A stretch of DNA of 64,000 bases from Clostridiales bacterium oral taxon 876 str. F0540 (GCA_000466585.1 KE993509.1:1-64000); one strand, 5' to 3'; positions 25,042 to 34,518 are shown, numbered from the stretch's first letter. The notes: generated from the letters alone by a model not told the origin. Numbers and translations are program-made.

Positions 25042-27687
25042 TTACTTAAGACTGTCAATTCTTTGCAGTACCGCTTGAAGCATTTCCTTATACTTCTCGC
25101 CCTTTCCTCTTTCTTCTTCTACAACCTCAGTCGGAGCTTTGCTTACGAATCTTTCATTAGAAAGCTTCTTTTCTACTCTGTCAATTTCTCCTAAAAGCTT
25201 TGTTTTTTCCTTATTAAGTCTTTCAAGCTCCTTCTCTCTGTCAACAAGATCAAGAAGAGGAATATATATTTCTGCCCCTGTGGTTACCACTGAAACTGCA
25301 TTTTCAGGTATTCCTTCCTTTGAAACTAGTATATTAAGCTCTGAAGCTGAAGCAAGCTTTTCAAAGTAGATATTTCCAGCCTTGAAAGCATTTAAAGCTT
25401 CACTGCTTACATAAGCCATAAGCTTAGCCTTTCTTGAAGGAGGTACGTTCATTTCTGCCCTTACATTTCTAATGCTTCTTATTGCATCTATTATAAAGTT
25501 CATATCTTCTTCAGCTTCTTTGTTGCTTAAGCTTTCATCATACTCAGGCCACTTTGAAATGGTTATTGACTCATATTCAGGTTCTAAATGAGTATAAATT
25601 TCTTCAGTTATAAATGGCATAATTGGATGAAGAAGCTGCAGACTTGTAGTTAATACCTTGTAGAGTACATTAAAGGCAATACCCTTTTGTCTTTCATCAC
25701 TTCCGTAGAATACCGGCTTAACAAGCTCTATATACCAGTCGCAAAGTTCTGTCCAGATAAAATCATATATTTTTTGTGAAGCTATTCCAAACTCAAACTT
25801 TTCTATATTATCAGTAATCTCAGATACTACTGTATTTAATCTTGACAGTATCCACTTATCTGCTAGAGTATAATCTTTTTCATTTTTATACTTTTCCATT
25901 AAATCTTTATCAAGATTCATCATAACAAATCTTGAAGCATTCCAAATTTTGTTTGCGAAGTTTCTTGCTGCTTCAACCTTCTCCATTTGGAATCTTATAT
26001 CGCTTCCCATTGAGTTTCCTGTTATAAGCATGAATCTAAGCGCATCTGCTCCATATTCATCTATAACATCAAGTGGATCAACGCCGTTGCCTAGGGATTT
26101 AGACATCTTTTTACCTTCAGCATCCCTTATTATTCCATGCATTAATACAGTATCAAAAGGAATTTCCTTCATATTGTGAATTCCTGAGAAAATCATTCTT
26201 GCTACCCAGAAAAATATTATATCGTAGCCAGTTACTAGAGTATTTGTTGGATAGAAATACTTTAAATCTTCTGTTTCATTTGGCCAGCCTAAGGTTGAGA
26301 ACGGCCATAAAGCTGAGCTGAACCAAGTATCCAGAACATCAGGATCCTGCTCAAGGTTCCTACTGCTGCATTTGCTGCAGGAAGCTGGGGTATCCATAGA
26401 AACTATCATCTCACCGCAGTCCTTGCAGTACCAAACAGGAATTCTATGTCCCCACCAAAGCTGTCTTGATATACACCAATCCTGAATATTTTCCATCCAA
26501 TTATAATATATCTTTTCAAATCTTTCAGGAACAAATTTAATTTTCTTTTCTCTTACTGCTTCAATTGCAGGTTTTGCAAGAGTTTCCATCTTAACATACC
26601 ATTGTTTTGAGATCATTGGTTCAACAGTAGTACTGCATCTATCGTGGCAGCCTACATTGTGGGTATGCTCTTTTACTTTTACAAGATAGCCTTGCTCTTC
26701 AAGGTCTTTTACTATAGCCTTTCTAGCTTCATATCTGTCCATACCGGCATACTTTCCGCCAACATAGTTTATTGTTCCGTCATCATTAAGCATTTTTATT
26801 TCAGGAAGGTTATGTCTCTTTCCTACCTGATAATCGTTAGGATCATGAGCAGGTGTTATTTTTACAGCTCCTGTTCCGAACTCCAAATCAACATAATCAT
26901 CAGCTATTATAGGAATTTCTCTATCAACTAAAGGAAGCCTTAAAGTTTTACCTACCAGATGAGAGTATCTTTCATCCTTTGGGTTTACAGCTACTGCTGT
27001 ATCTCCTAGCATTGTCTCAGGACGAGTTGTTGCAATTTCTAAAAACTCGCTGCTGCCTACTACAGGATATTTAATATGCCAGAAGTGTCCAGCCTGTTCG
27101 CTGTATTCTATTTCTGCATCAGACAATGCAGTTTTACATTTAGGACACCAGTTGGTTATTCTATTACCTTGATAGATAAGTCCTTCATTATAAAGCTTAA
27201 CAAAAACTGTTCTAACTGCTTTGTTTAAATTTTCATCCATAGTGAAAGCTTCTCTTGTAAAGTCTGCAGAAGCTCCAAGCTTTTTAAGCTGCTGTCTTAT
27301 TCTTTCTCTATATTCGTCAGTCCATTCCCAAACCTTGTCAAGGAATGCTTCTCTGCCCATTTCTTTTTTCTTTAGGCCTTGTTTTAAAAGCTCATTTTCT
27401 ACTTTAACTTCTGTTGCTATACTTGCGTGATCTTCTCCAGGAAGCCAAAGCGCACTATAACCCTGCATTCTTTTAACTCTTATTAAAAAGTCCTGCAAAG
27501 TGTTATCTAAAGCATGACCTAAATGAAGCTTGCCTGTTATATTTGGAGGAGGCATAATAATTGTATAAGGCTTTTTATTTTTATCCACCTTTGGAGTAAA
27601 GTACTTCTTTTCTTCCCAATTCTTATAAATTCTTTCTTCAAATTCTTTTGGATTGTACGTTGTAGCTAAGTTTTTTGATTCTTCCAT
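25042..27687 (-). CDS. valS: Valyl-tRNA synthetase
   Basis: This is an 881-residue class Ia synthetase charging tRNA-Val. The ATP site HLGH is at residues 55-58 in PPPNITGKLHLGHAL, and the second signature KMSKS is in AEGKKMSKSLGNGVDP. An editing (CP1) domain lies between them with a TTRPETMLGD motif and a zinc-ribbon-like Cys set (CKDCGEMI, CSKCSSRN). The C-terminal coiled coil from about residue 815 (LVDREKELERLNKEKTK) is typical of ValRS. A T-box leader directly upstream controls it. Confidence 0.97.
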   Translation of the reverse strand: MEESKNLATTYNPKEFEERIYKNWEEKKYFTPKVDKNKKPYTIIMPPPNITGKLHLGHALDNTLQDFLIRVKRMQGYSALWLPGEDHASIATEVKVENELLKQGLKKKEMGREAFLDKVWEWTDEYRERIRQQLKKLGASADFTREAFTMDENLNKAVRTVFVKLYNEGLIYQGNRITNWCPKCKTALSDAEIEYSEQAGHFWHIKYPVVGSSEFLEIATTRPETMLGDTAVAVNPKDERYSHLVGKTLRLPLVDREIPIIADDYVDLEFGTGAVKITPAHDPNDYQVGKRHNLPEIKMLNDDGTINYVGGKYAGMDRYEARKAIVKDLEEQGYLVKVKEHTHNVGCHDRCSTTVEPMISKQWYVKMETLAKPAIEAVREKKIKFVPERFEKIYYNWMENIQDWCISRQLWWGHRIPVWYCKDCGEMIVSMDTPASCSKCSSRNLEQDPDVLDTWFSSALWPFSTLGWPNETEDLKYFYPTNTLVTGYDIIFFWVARMIFSGIHNMKEIPFDTVLMHGIIRDAEGKKMSKSLGNGVDPLDVIDEYGADALRFMLITGNSMGSDIRFQMEKVEAARNFANKIWNASRFVMMNLDKDLMEKYKNEKDYTLADKWILSRLNTVVSEITDNIEKFEFGIASQKIYDFIWTELCDWYIELVKPVFYGSDERQKGIAFNVLYKVLTTSLQLLHPIMPFITEEIYTHLEPEYESITISKWPEYDESLSNKEAEEDMNFIIDAIRSIRNVRAEMNVPPSRKAKLMAYVSSEALNAFKAGNIYFEKLASASELNILVSKEGIPENAVSVVTTGAEIYIPLLDLVDREKELERLNKEKTKLLGEIDRVEKKLSNERFVSKAPTEVVEEERGKGEKYKEMLQAVLQRIDSLK

Positions 27688-27720
27688 TTATCTCATCTCC
27701 TAAAATTATTTTTTACAAAT

Positions 27721-27985
27721 AAAAAAGTCTTCATCCATAAAAGGACGAAGACATAATACTCGCGGTACCACCTTTTTTCCTACAGGGCTTAACCTTATAG
27801 GCTCTTAATACTTTAACGGTTCAGAAAAACCGTCTTTGCCTACTAAATTCAGCAAAGAAGCTCCAAAGCTACCTTCAAGATCACTTGTATAGAAGGTCTT
27901 ACAGCCGGTGAACCTTCCTCTCTTAATACTCCTTAATCTTTACTCCTCTTTATCAAAGCTTATTTTAGAATTATTATGCTTTTAT
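27721..27985 (-). promoter_or_regulatory. T-box riboswitch leader of valS
   Basis: On the minus strand the conserved T-box core GGTGGTACCGCG is at 27761-27772. It is followed by the competing terminator GTCTTCGTCC/GGATGAAGAC (27727-27752) and a run of six T. Upstream are a stem I with its AGAGGA-type purine-rich segments and distal loop. The most likely specifier codon is GTA (27841-27843), matching valine. Uncharged tRNA-Val pairs with the leader and prevents termination, which is the established mechanism for this family. Confidence 0.92.
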
Positions 27986-27993
27986 TACTAATT

Positions 27994-28021
27994 ATTATAC
28001 TATTATTTTACATACTGTCAA
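27994..28021 (-). promoter_or_regulatory. Sigma-A promoter of the valS T-box leader
   Basis: Perfect -35 TTGACA (28016-28021) and perfect -10 TATAAT (27994-27999) with a 16-bp spacer. It lies directly after the end of the upstream yhgE gene, which has no terminator of its own. Confidence 0.85.
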
Positions 28022-28039
28022 CTACATATTAAAAATTAA

Positions 28040-30196
28040 TTATAAACCTGCTTCTTTAAACTTATGCTCCATAAATTCAGTTATCTTGTGGAAAGGCTTT
28101 TTAAATATAACCATAATTAAAAATATAAAAGCAAAAATGAGCAAGGCATTAATATTTGCATATACATTTTTCCATATAGGTCCTGCAATTGCTTCTCTAA
28201 ATCCATTTATTGCATAAGTAAAGGGCCATAAAGGCTGCAGTACTCCAAATATTTCAGGGTTAGTCTGTATTGGATAGATTCCTCCGGAACCTGCAATTTG
28301 AAATACCATTACTATAACTGCTATTGCTTTTCCTACGTTTCCAAAAATAGATACCAATGTGAAAATTATAATTGTAAAAGTAATTCCTGTCAGTAATCCG
28401 AATAGAAGCATTAACTTAAAGTTTTCTGGATTTACGCCTAAAATATATTTATCACCAAAGATTATAATGGCTGACTGAACAAGAGACAGTGATAAAAATA
28501 AAAGCATTTTTCCGAAGTGCTGCTGTTTAAGAGTAGGCTTTTCACCATCATCAAAATTATTAGCTTCTACAGAAAGTAAAGCACAGGCTAATAGCGAACC
28601 TACCCATATAGCTAAAACAGAGTAGAAAGGAGTAAGACCTACCCCAAATATTCCGGCTCCATATATATCTGTTTCATTTACATCTATAGGAGAGGATAAA
28701 AAGCTTGCTATATCGTTTGGATTCATTTCCATTAACTTTATAATTTGATTCAAGTTTTTCTCATTTAAGTCCTTCATTTTACTGCTTAATTCATTTAGCT
28801 GCTGTTGTATGGAAGAAAGCTTTGAGCTTAGTTCATTTGCCTGTTCCACGGAAAGCTTGCTGCTTGCCATTCCAAAATTAGCAAGAGCATCTAACTGAGG
28901 CACAATTACCTTAGTGCTTTCCAAAACTAAGTTAAACTTATCAAGACTAACTACCAATCCATCAGAAATACTGTTTAAAACTGGAAGTACACCAGTATAA
29001 AAAACATTTGAGACTGTACTAGCTTGATTATTAAGCTGATTACTAGCTGCAGAAAGTGAATTTAATGATGAATCAATGTTATCCTTTGAAGAATTAGCTG
29101 AATACATTTTTTTTGTTTCATTTATGTTTCCAGCTTGAGAATCTGTCATCTTGTTCAAATCTGTTAACGAATTTATGAGATTCTTCAAATTATTGTTAGG
29201 TTTTACAGAGTCAATAGACTTAAGATAGTTTATATCATTAATGGCAATTTTACTTAAAGACTCATTTAAATTAGTTAACTGATTTAATGAACTGGTTATT
29301 GTATTACTATCTGCACTACCGCTTCCTGATTTTAAGCTATCAACAACATTTTGAAACTGCTGAATTGTTGACTGCATCTGTATTAAGTCACTGCTAAGAT
29401 TGCTTGCAGTATTATTAACTGTCTGCTTTGTTGATAACACTAATTCTTTGCTGGCTTCAGTTGATTTTTGGAGGCTGTTTATCTGCTCAGTCAATTTAGG
29501 AAGACTAGTCTTAAATTTGCTTAAATAATTCTGCAAATTTTCAGAGTTCGAGTTAGCATCACTTATGACCTTTTTAATACTATCAATATTGCTGTTAGCC
29601 TCTGCCGCTGTATCTCTTAGCTGAAGTATTTTTGATTTATCTACATTTAATTTTCCGCCTATATCATTTAGTGTCTTAAAGGCTTCATTGTTTACAGTGG
29701 CAATAAAATTACTTTTAACGTTATCAGCCAACTGGTTTTTAGCAGCATTTGTTATTTTAGCTGCAATAGCGTTTAATTTCTGATTAACTCTGTATGTTAT
29801 ATATGGCTTAGTTGGACTAACGCTGGTCAGACTTGTAAGTTCCCTTGAAAAGCTATTTGGAATTTCTATTAAAGCATAATATTTTCCTTCATTTAATCCA
29901 TAATTAGCCTGCCATTCATCTACAAACTGCCAACCGATATTTTTATTGTTTTTTAATTGTTTTATAATTTCATTACCAACATTTACATTCTTACCATTAA
30001 AGACGGCACCTTCATCCTTATTTATAACTGCTACTGGGAGATTTCCGGTATTTGCATACGGATCCCAACAGGCAGCAATATTTATCCATGCGTATAGAGA
30101 GGGCAGAATACTAAGTCCTATCATAATTACAATAGCTGCTGGATTTTTAGCAATAGTTTTTAAGTCTCTAATATATATCTTTAAGATTTTTTTCAT
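28040..30196 (-). CDS. YhgE/Pip family membrane protein (second of two)
   Basis: This 718-residue protein has one N-terminal membrane helix (about residues 20-40, VIMIGLSILPSLYAWINI) followed by the family hallmark CWDPYANTGNLPVAVINKDEG. A long extracellular alpha-helical region rich in Asn, Ser, Leu and Gln spans about 130-500, and five or six C-terminal membrane helices of ABC-2 permease type follow. The phage-infection protein Pip and B. subtilis YhgE have this layout, as do type VII-like export components. Its role here is unknown; efflux or envelope assembly is plausible. It follows a paralog by 27 nt and shares its promoter. Confidence 0.88.
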   Translation of the reverse strand: MKKILKIYIRDLKTIAKNPAAIVIMIGLSILPSLYAWINIAACWDPYANTGNLPVAVINKDEGAVFNGKNVNVGNEIIKQLKNNKNIGWQFVDEWQANYGLNEGKYYALIEIPNSFSRELTSLTSVSPTKPYITYRVNQKLNAIAAKITNAAKNQLADNVKSNFIATVNNEAFKTLNDIGGKLNVDKSKILQLRDTAAEANSNIDSIKKVISDANSNSENLQNYLSKFKTSLPKLTEQINSLQKSTEASKELVLSTKQTVNNTASNLSSDLIQMQSTIQQFQNVVDSLKSGSGSADSNTITSSLNQLTNLNESLSKIAINDINYLKSIDSVKPNNNLKNLINSLTDLNKMTDSQAGNINETKKMYSANSSKDNIDSSLNSLSAASNQLNNQASTVSNVFYTGVLPVLNSISDGLVVSLDKFNLVLESTKVIVPQLDALANFGMASSKLSVEQANELSSKLSSIQQQLNELSSKMKDLNEKNLNQIIKLMEMNPNDIASFLSSPIDVNETDIYGAGIFGVGLTPFYSVLAIWVGSLLACALLSVEANNFDDGEKPTLKQQHFGKMLLFLSLSLVQSAIIIFGDKYILGVNPENFKLMLLFGLLTGITFTIIIFTLVSIFGNVGKAIAVIVMVFQIAGSGGIYPIQTNPEIFGVLQPLWPFTYAINGFREAIAGPIWKNVYANINALLIFAFIFLIMVIFKKPFHKITEFMEHKFKEAGL

Positions 30197-30223
30197 ATAG
30201 TACCTCCTTTAGAAACATACCTC

Positions 30224-32383
30224 TTATTCCCCTATTCCGGATTCTTTAAATCTAGTTTCAAATCTATGAACTAATCTATGAAGAGGTTCTTTAAAGTAAT
30301 ACCCCAATAGGATAAATACTGCTGCGAATAAGATTAATGCTGTAAAATCCCAAACAACTTTTGATATTATAGGTCCTGCTACCGCTTCTCTAAAGCCACC
30401 TATACTGTAGGTAAACGGAAACAAAGGCTGAAGAATTCTAAATATAAGAGGATCAACCTGTATTGGATAAGTTCCCCCGCTACCTGCCAGCTGTATAATC
30501 ATATACACAATATTTAAAGCTTTGCCGAAGTTTCCAAGAATAGATACCATAGTAAATGTTATTATAGAAAAAGTAAATGATGAAATCATTGCAAAGATAA
30601 TCATAAGTACTGTATATTGACTATATACCCCTAGTATCAGCTTATCACCTGCCGAAACGATGAAAGCTTGTATTACAGCAAGAGTAATAAATGTAAGCAT
30701 TTTACCAAAATGCTGTTCCCTTAGGCTTATCTTTTCAATTCCATCAAAATATGAAACCTCTGTTTTAAGTATAGAAGTTAAGATAAGACATCCAACCCAG
30801 AGAGCTAAAACCGTATATACCGGAGACATTGCAGATCCATAGTTTGGTATACCATATATAGATTCTTCTTTCAACTCAAATGGTGAAGATATAAAATTAC
30901 CCATAAATTGCGGATTACTTTGGAGTATCGTTATTATTTGAATCAAATCATTGTTATTAACCTGTTGAAACTTATCGCTTAACTGACTGATAATATCCTT
31001 GAATTGATAAAGCCTGCGGTTTAAATCTCCAGAAACCTTGTAGGAAACATTTGTACCTTCAATAGAGGTATTTATAATATTATCAATCTGTGAAGACATC
31101 TCTGAAGCAGCTTTTAAAAGATCTGAAGCATCATTGGTTGCTGTAATTAAGCTGCCAAACATCTTGTTAAGTGATGCTTTTGTACTGCTGTTATATTGCT
31201 TAGAGGAATTTATCAGATTTGTATTCGTCTTTAAAATACTATCATTTAAAGAATTTAAAAGATTTTTATTTAACTCATTTGATTTATTAAATTGCTGCTG
31301 TAAATTAGTTCCTTTATCTTTTGCATCATTTAATGAAGTCTGTGTACTTTTTAAAGAAGCAATAAGATTTGCTGTATCCGCATTTGGACTCGCAGCATTT
31401 AATGTTTCAAGATATTTAATAATTGGAGTAATGCCATTTATCATTGCATCAATTTGAGCATTAATAGTATAAATTGTTGAATTTACTGCAGAGCTATTAG
31501 CTGCTGCCACTCCATTGTTAAGACTTTGAAGCAAGTCATGTGTCTTACCTGCAGATGCCTCTGCACTGTTTAGACTCAGCTGAATATTGTCTAAAGAAGA
31601 ATTTAAGGTATTTTGAGTAGAGTTAATTAAATCCTTTGTACTTTGGTTGTTTTGCTGTAAAGTATTAATACCGCTGCTTACTGAAGGCATTGTTGTCTTT
31701 AGCTCTAATAGTAATGTATTCAAATTTTTAGAATTACCATTAATATTTTCAAGAACACTTGTTATTGCATCCATGTTCTTATCTATTTGTATAATATTAT
31801 CTTTCAAATTTATCAAATTCTGTTTATTCTTTTCTGCGTTTTCTCCAACCTCATTTAATTTTGAAAATGCAGTTTCATTAACTGTAGCTATAAAGCTTGA
31901 AGTTATCTGACCCACTAATGCACTTTTGGCTGAGCCAGTTATTTTCGTAGCAATAGGATTTGACTTTGTATCCACCTTATAGTTTATCCTTGGCTTTTTC
32001 TCATTGCCTGTAAGAATACTTGTGAAGCTTGATGAAAAGTCTTCGGGAATTTCTATTACTGCATAATAAGTACCATCGATAACTCCTAATTCAGCTTCTT
32101 TATCACTAACAAACTTCCAGCCAATATTATGATTCTTTTTAAGATTTTCTACAACTTCATTTCCAACATTAATGTCCTTTTCTTTAAAAGATGTACCTTT
32201 ATCCTTATTAACAACAGCTATAGGGATATTGTTTGTTTTTTCATACGGATCCCAACAAGCCTTAATATTCACCCAGGCATATAATGAGGGTATAACACAA
32301 ACGCCAATTATAATAATTGCTGCTATCGGGTTTTTTATAATACTTTTTATATCCCTTTTATATATTTTAAAAATATTCCTCAT
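30224..32383 (-). CDS. YhgE/Pip family membrane protein (first of two)
   Basis: This 719-residue paralog of the next gene has the same architecture: an N-terminal helix (IIGVCVIPSLYAWVNIKA), CWDPYEKTNNIPIAVVNKDKG, a helical extracellular domain with many Asn/Ser/Gln heptads, and C-terminal membrane helices ending near FIL LGYYF. The two proteins align over their full length at moderate identity, so this is an old tandem duplication. It is probably expressed from the promoter at 32441-32469, which carries an inverted repeat. Similar loci in other Firmicutes are often controlled by an adjacent TetR-type repressor, but none is seen here. Confidence 0.88.
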   Translation of the reverse strand: MRNIFKIYKRDIKSIIKNPIAAIIIIGVCVIPSLYAWVNIKACWDPYEKTNNIPIAVVNKDKGTSFKEKDINVGNEVVENLKKNHNIGWKFVSDKEAELGVIDGTYYAVIEIPEDFSSSFTSILTGNEKKPRINYKVDTKSNPIATKITGSAKSALVGQITSSFIATVNETAFSKLNEVGENAEKNKQNLINLKDNIIQIDKNMDAITSVLENINGNSKNLNTLLLELKTTMPSVSSGINTLQQNNQSTKDLINSTQNTLNSSLDNIQLSLNSAEASAGKTHDLLQSLNNGVAAANSSAVNSTIYTINAQIDAMINGITPIIKYLETLNAASPNADTANLIASLKSTQTSLNDAKDKGTNLQQQFNKSNELNKNLLNSLNDSILKTNTNLINSSKQYNSSTKASLNKMFGSLITATNDASDLLKAASEMSSQIDNIINTSIEGTNVSYKVSGDLNRRLYQFKDIISQLSDKFQQVNNNDLIQIITILQSNPQFMGNFISSPFELKEESIYGIPNYGSAMSPVYTVLALWVGCLILTSILKTEVSYFDGIEKISLREQHFGKMLTFITLAVIQAFIVSAGDKLILGVYSQYTVLMIIFAMISSFTFSIITFTMVSILGNFGKALNIVYMIIQLAGSGGTYPIQVDPLIFRILQPLFPFTYSIGGFREAVAGPIISKVVWDFTALILFAAVFILLGYYFKEPLHRLVHRFETRFKESGIGE

Positions 32384-32434
32384 TATTTCACCTCTAAAAA
32401 TATTATATGATTAAAATGGTATTATTCGACATAC

Positions 32435-32469
32435 ATTTGGATTATAAGACATTTTGATCCAAATTACAA
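32435..32469 (-). promoter_or_regulatory. yhgE operon promoter with an embedded operator-like inverted repeat
   Basis: On the minus strand there is -35 TTGTAA (32464-32469), 17 bp, then -10 TATAAT (32441-32446). A perfect inverted repeat ATTTGGAT-N14-ATCCAAAT (32435-32442 and 32457-32464) covers the spacer and both boxes, with half-sites two helical turns apart. A further ATCCAA half-site is at 32475-32480. This fits a dimeric repressor site of TetR or similar type. Confidence 0.6.
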
Positions 32470-32651
32470 TCTTAATCCAAGCACAATTCCTAGCAGTATT
32501 ATAATTATTATTCACATTGGGTTTTAAAAATATAAATTTAGTTTAATATTTATCGTTTCACTTATTTATAAGTTTATGGTAAAATAGTTAAAAAATATGT
32601 ACCAATATTGTAAAAATAATTCATTTTGAAATATAAATCACGGGGGTAAAG

Positions 32652-32864
32652 ATGAGGGTTATAATAGATAGATTTGAAGAAAATTTCGCTGTGTGCGAGA
32701 AAGAAGACAAAAAAATAATTAATGTAGAGAGATCCAAACTTCCAACCGAAGCTAAAGAAGGAGACGTTATTGTAATTCACGGTAATAAAATTCTTATTGA
32801 TGAAAATCGTACAAAATCAAGAAGAGAAGAAATCAAGAAATTAGCTGAGGATTTATGGGAATAG
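32652..32864 (+). CDS. DUF3006 family small protein
   Basis: This 70-residue protein matches the DUF3006 pattern: RVIIDRFEENFAVCE at the start, a short beta-rich core with KEGDVIVIHG, then a basic helix (TKSRREEIKKLAEDLWE). The fold is probably a small SH3-like barrel with a C-terminal helix. Function is unknown. GGGGG lies about 6 nt before the ATG. It is a single gene, divergent from the yhgE operon. Confidence 0.8.
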   Translation: MRVIIDRFEENFAVCEKEDKKIINVERSKLPTEAKEGDVIVIHGNKILIDENRTKSRREEIKKLAEDLWE

Positions 32865-32946
32865 ATATATTTTTTATTCATAAACCCAAAAGGCAATCTA
32901 AGCTCTGCTATTCATATAAATCCATCAGCATATATCAAAGCTCTAA

Positions 32947-33612
32947 CTAGTTGAATTTGTTATTTTGCAGGTAATCTCTTACTTCTAATAAGTCACTGCA
33001 TATTTCGTTAGAGATTTTTCTCATTGCCTCATCGGGTTCTTTTAAATCAGGAACGTTAATACTTAACATTCCACCATTAAATGCAGCTTCTATTCCAGCT
33101 GGCGAATCTTCAATAACAACACATTTTTTAGGAGAAATTTTCATTCCTTCAGCAGCCTTTAAAAATATTTCGGGATTAGGCTTTGAATTTATCACATCAT
33201 CTCCGCACACTATAACAGAAAATTTATCTATTATATTAGTTCTCTCTAATAAAAAAACAGCCCTTTCTCTACTTGTTGAGGTTGCCAGAGCTATTTTATA
33301 TCCATTTTCAACCAAGAAATCTAAAAGCTCATACACTCCATCCTTAACCGGTACACCATTCTCTTGTATAAACTTAAGCATGTCCATTTCTTTTTCATCC
33401 CTAATTTTATCTAGCGGGAAGTCCTCACCATAAAGTTCTAAAAGCATTTCATTTGCATCATTTCTTTTTCTGCCCATTAGCGATGCATATACTTCTTTAT
33501 CCATAGAATATCCATATTTTTGTGCAACTTCTCTCCAAATATTAAAGGATACTCTTTCTGTATCAAATAATGTTCCATCCATATCAAAGATAATACCTTC
33601 TATACTCTTCAT
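32947..33612 (-). CDS. HAD-superfamily phosphatase (beta-phosphoglucomutase-like)
   Basis: This is a 221-residue haloacid dehalogenase-fold hydrolase. Motif I DMDGTLFDT gives the nucleophile and general-acid Asp pair near the N-terminus, and a helical C1 cap follows. Motif II (ALATSTS), the Lys of NSKPNPEIF and motif IV (VIEDSPAGIEAA) are present. It most resembles PGMB-like or sugar-phosphate phosphatases, but the substrate is unknown. The start is ATG 33612 with GGAGG 5 nt upstream; a longer start at 33624 would overlap that site. Confidence 0.88.
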   Translation of the reverse strand: MKSIEGIIFDMDGTLFDTERVSFNIWREVAQKYGYSMDKEVYASLMGRKRNDANEMLLELYGEDFPLDKIRDEKEMDMLKFIQENGVPVKDGVYELLDFLVENGYKIALATSTSRERAVFLLERTNIIDKFSVIVCGDDVINSKPNPEIFLKAAEGMKISPKKCVVIEDSPAGIEAAFNGGMLSINVPDLKEPDEAMRKISNEICSDLLEVRDYLQNNKFN

Positions 33613-33678
33613 AGCTTCCTCCATTTATTATCTATATTCTAATATAAATCTATTCTACACAAAAACATAGTAAAAGTA

Positions 33679-33734
33679 AAAAATGATAATGCTTCAAATC
33701 AAATTGTAATTTGATTTGAAGCATTATCATTTTT
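33679..33734. terminator. Perfect 27-bp palindromic terminator
   Basis: The two 27-nt arms (33679-33705 and 33708-33734) are exactly complementary with a 2-nt centre (GT). The outer ends are A and T runs, so it can terminate in either direction. It lies 10 nt after the end of the Mpv17-like gene (minus strand). The stem is much longer than normal for a terminator. Confidence 0.8.
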
Positions 33735-33744
33735 GCACTATAAA

Positions 33745-34413
33745 TTATATAGCTGTCTCTGAATTAACCGTTTTTTCTTTCCTTGCTATCGTTAGCAAAA
33801 GTCCGAGAGCAATGGATAGAAATGCAGATATGATAACTCTATACTGGGATGGCAGTAAAAAAACTATTGTATGTGCAGGTATCCAGAAGAATGGACATGT
33901 TTTTAGCCAGGTAAATTCAATCAAAGAGTTCCAGTCATTTTTTGCAATTAGTTCTCTTAATGATATATGACTACCTTTTTTCTCATATCTTGTATCAATG
34001 TACATATCCGTAAATCTATGAAACAACATCATCATTGGTCCAAAAGTAACATTCATAACTGCGCTCCCAAAAAATGCTTGTGCCACTGTCGAGCCCTCAA
34101 ATGGAAGCTTTCCTGATGCTTGTGCAGCAGCTGCACCACCCATAAATATAGTAAACATAAGAGTTACCATTGTTCCTATAATTCCCCAGATTATGGCTTT
34201 ATATAAAAGTCCCTTTGGTAAAATCCATGTTCCTTTTAGTACTCTGATTCCTAGTAAATCTCCCATAGTTGCTAATATTGAAAACTTTATAAATCCTCCC
34301 AAGTATGGATACTTATTTGTAACAGTAATAAATACTGCTCGCGAAGATGGGACCACTAATATAAGTATCCATGCAATCAAAACAGCCCCCCATAATAAAT
34401 CCCCCTTTTTCAT
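33745..34413 (-). CDS. Mpv17/PMP22-like membrane protein
   Basis: This 222-residue protein has about four hydrophobic segments. Its C-terminal block, reading WLKTCPFFWIPAHTIVFLLP then SQYRV, resembles the WP-x-NF-x-P-x-x-(Y)R signature of the Mpv17/PMP22 family known from eukaryotic organelles. Small bacterial relatives of unknown role exist. I give this as a likely but unproven assignment; the protein could be an unrelated polytopic membrane protein. Its promoter (extended -10 at 34484-34489) is flanked by two identical palindromes. Confidence 0.55.
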   Translation of the reverse strand: MKKGDLLWGAVLIAWILILVVPSSRAVFITVTNKYPYLGGFIKFSILATMGDLLGIRVLKGTWILPKGLLYKAIIWGIIGTMVTLMFTIFMGGAAAAQASGKLPFEGSTVAQAFFGSAVMNVTFGPMMMLFHRFTDMYIDTRYEKKGSHISLRELIAKNDWNSLIEFTWLKTCPFFWIPAHTIVFLLPSQYRVIISAFLSIALGLLLTIARKEKTVNSETAI

Positions 34414-34448
34414 CGTTACCCCCTAAAATTATTTATTATTTTTTACGC

Positions 34449-34518
34449 TGAATATTCAGCTTGCTGCAAATTTATACCACTTAATTATATCACCGCATTT
34501 CGCTTTATTGAATATTCA
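34449..34518 (-). promoter_or_regulatory. Promoter flanked by two identical TGAATATTCA palindromes
   Basis: TGAATATTCA occurs at 34449-34458 (extended to GCTGAATATTCAGC) and at 34509-34518. Between them, on the minus strand, is an extended -10, TGATATAAT (TATAAT at 34484-34489). Its -35 position coincides with the upstream palindrome and the other lies about 30 bp downstream of the -10. Centre-to-centre distance is 60 bp. This is an operator-like arrangement for the gene starting at 34413. Confidence 0.5.

Noticed and set aside
32574..32780. 68-codon frame antisense to the DUF3006 gene
   Set aside because: Phe/Tyr-rich composition, no ribosome binding site, and the opposite-strand gene has a clear GGGGG site and family match.
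34449..34518. ArgR/AhrC ARG boxes
   Set aside because: TGAAT/ATTCA half-sites match, but an ARG box needs about four bases between the halves and here they are directly joined.
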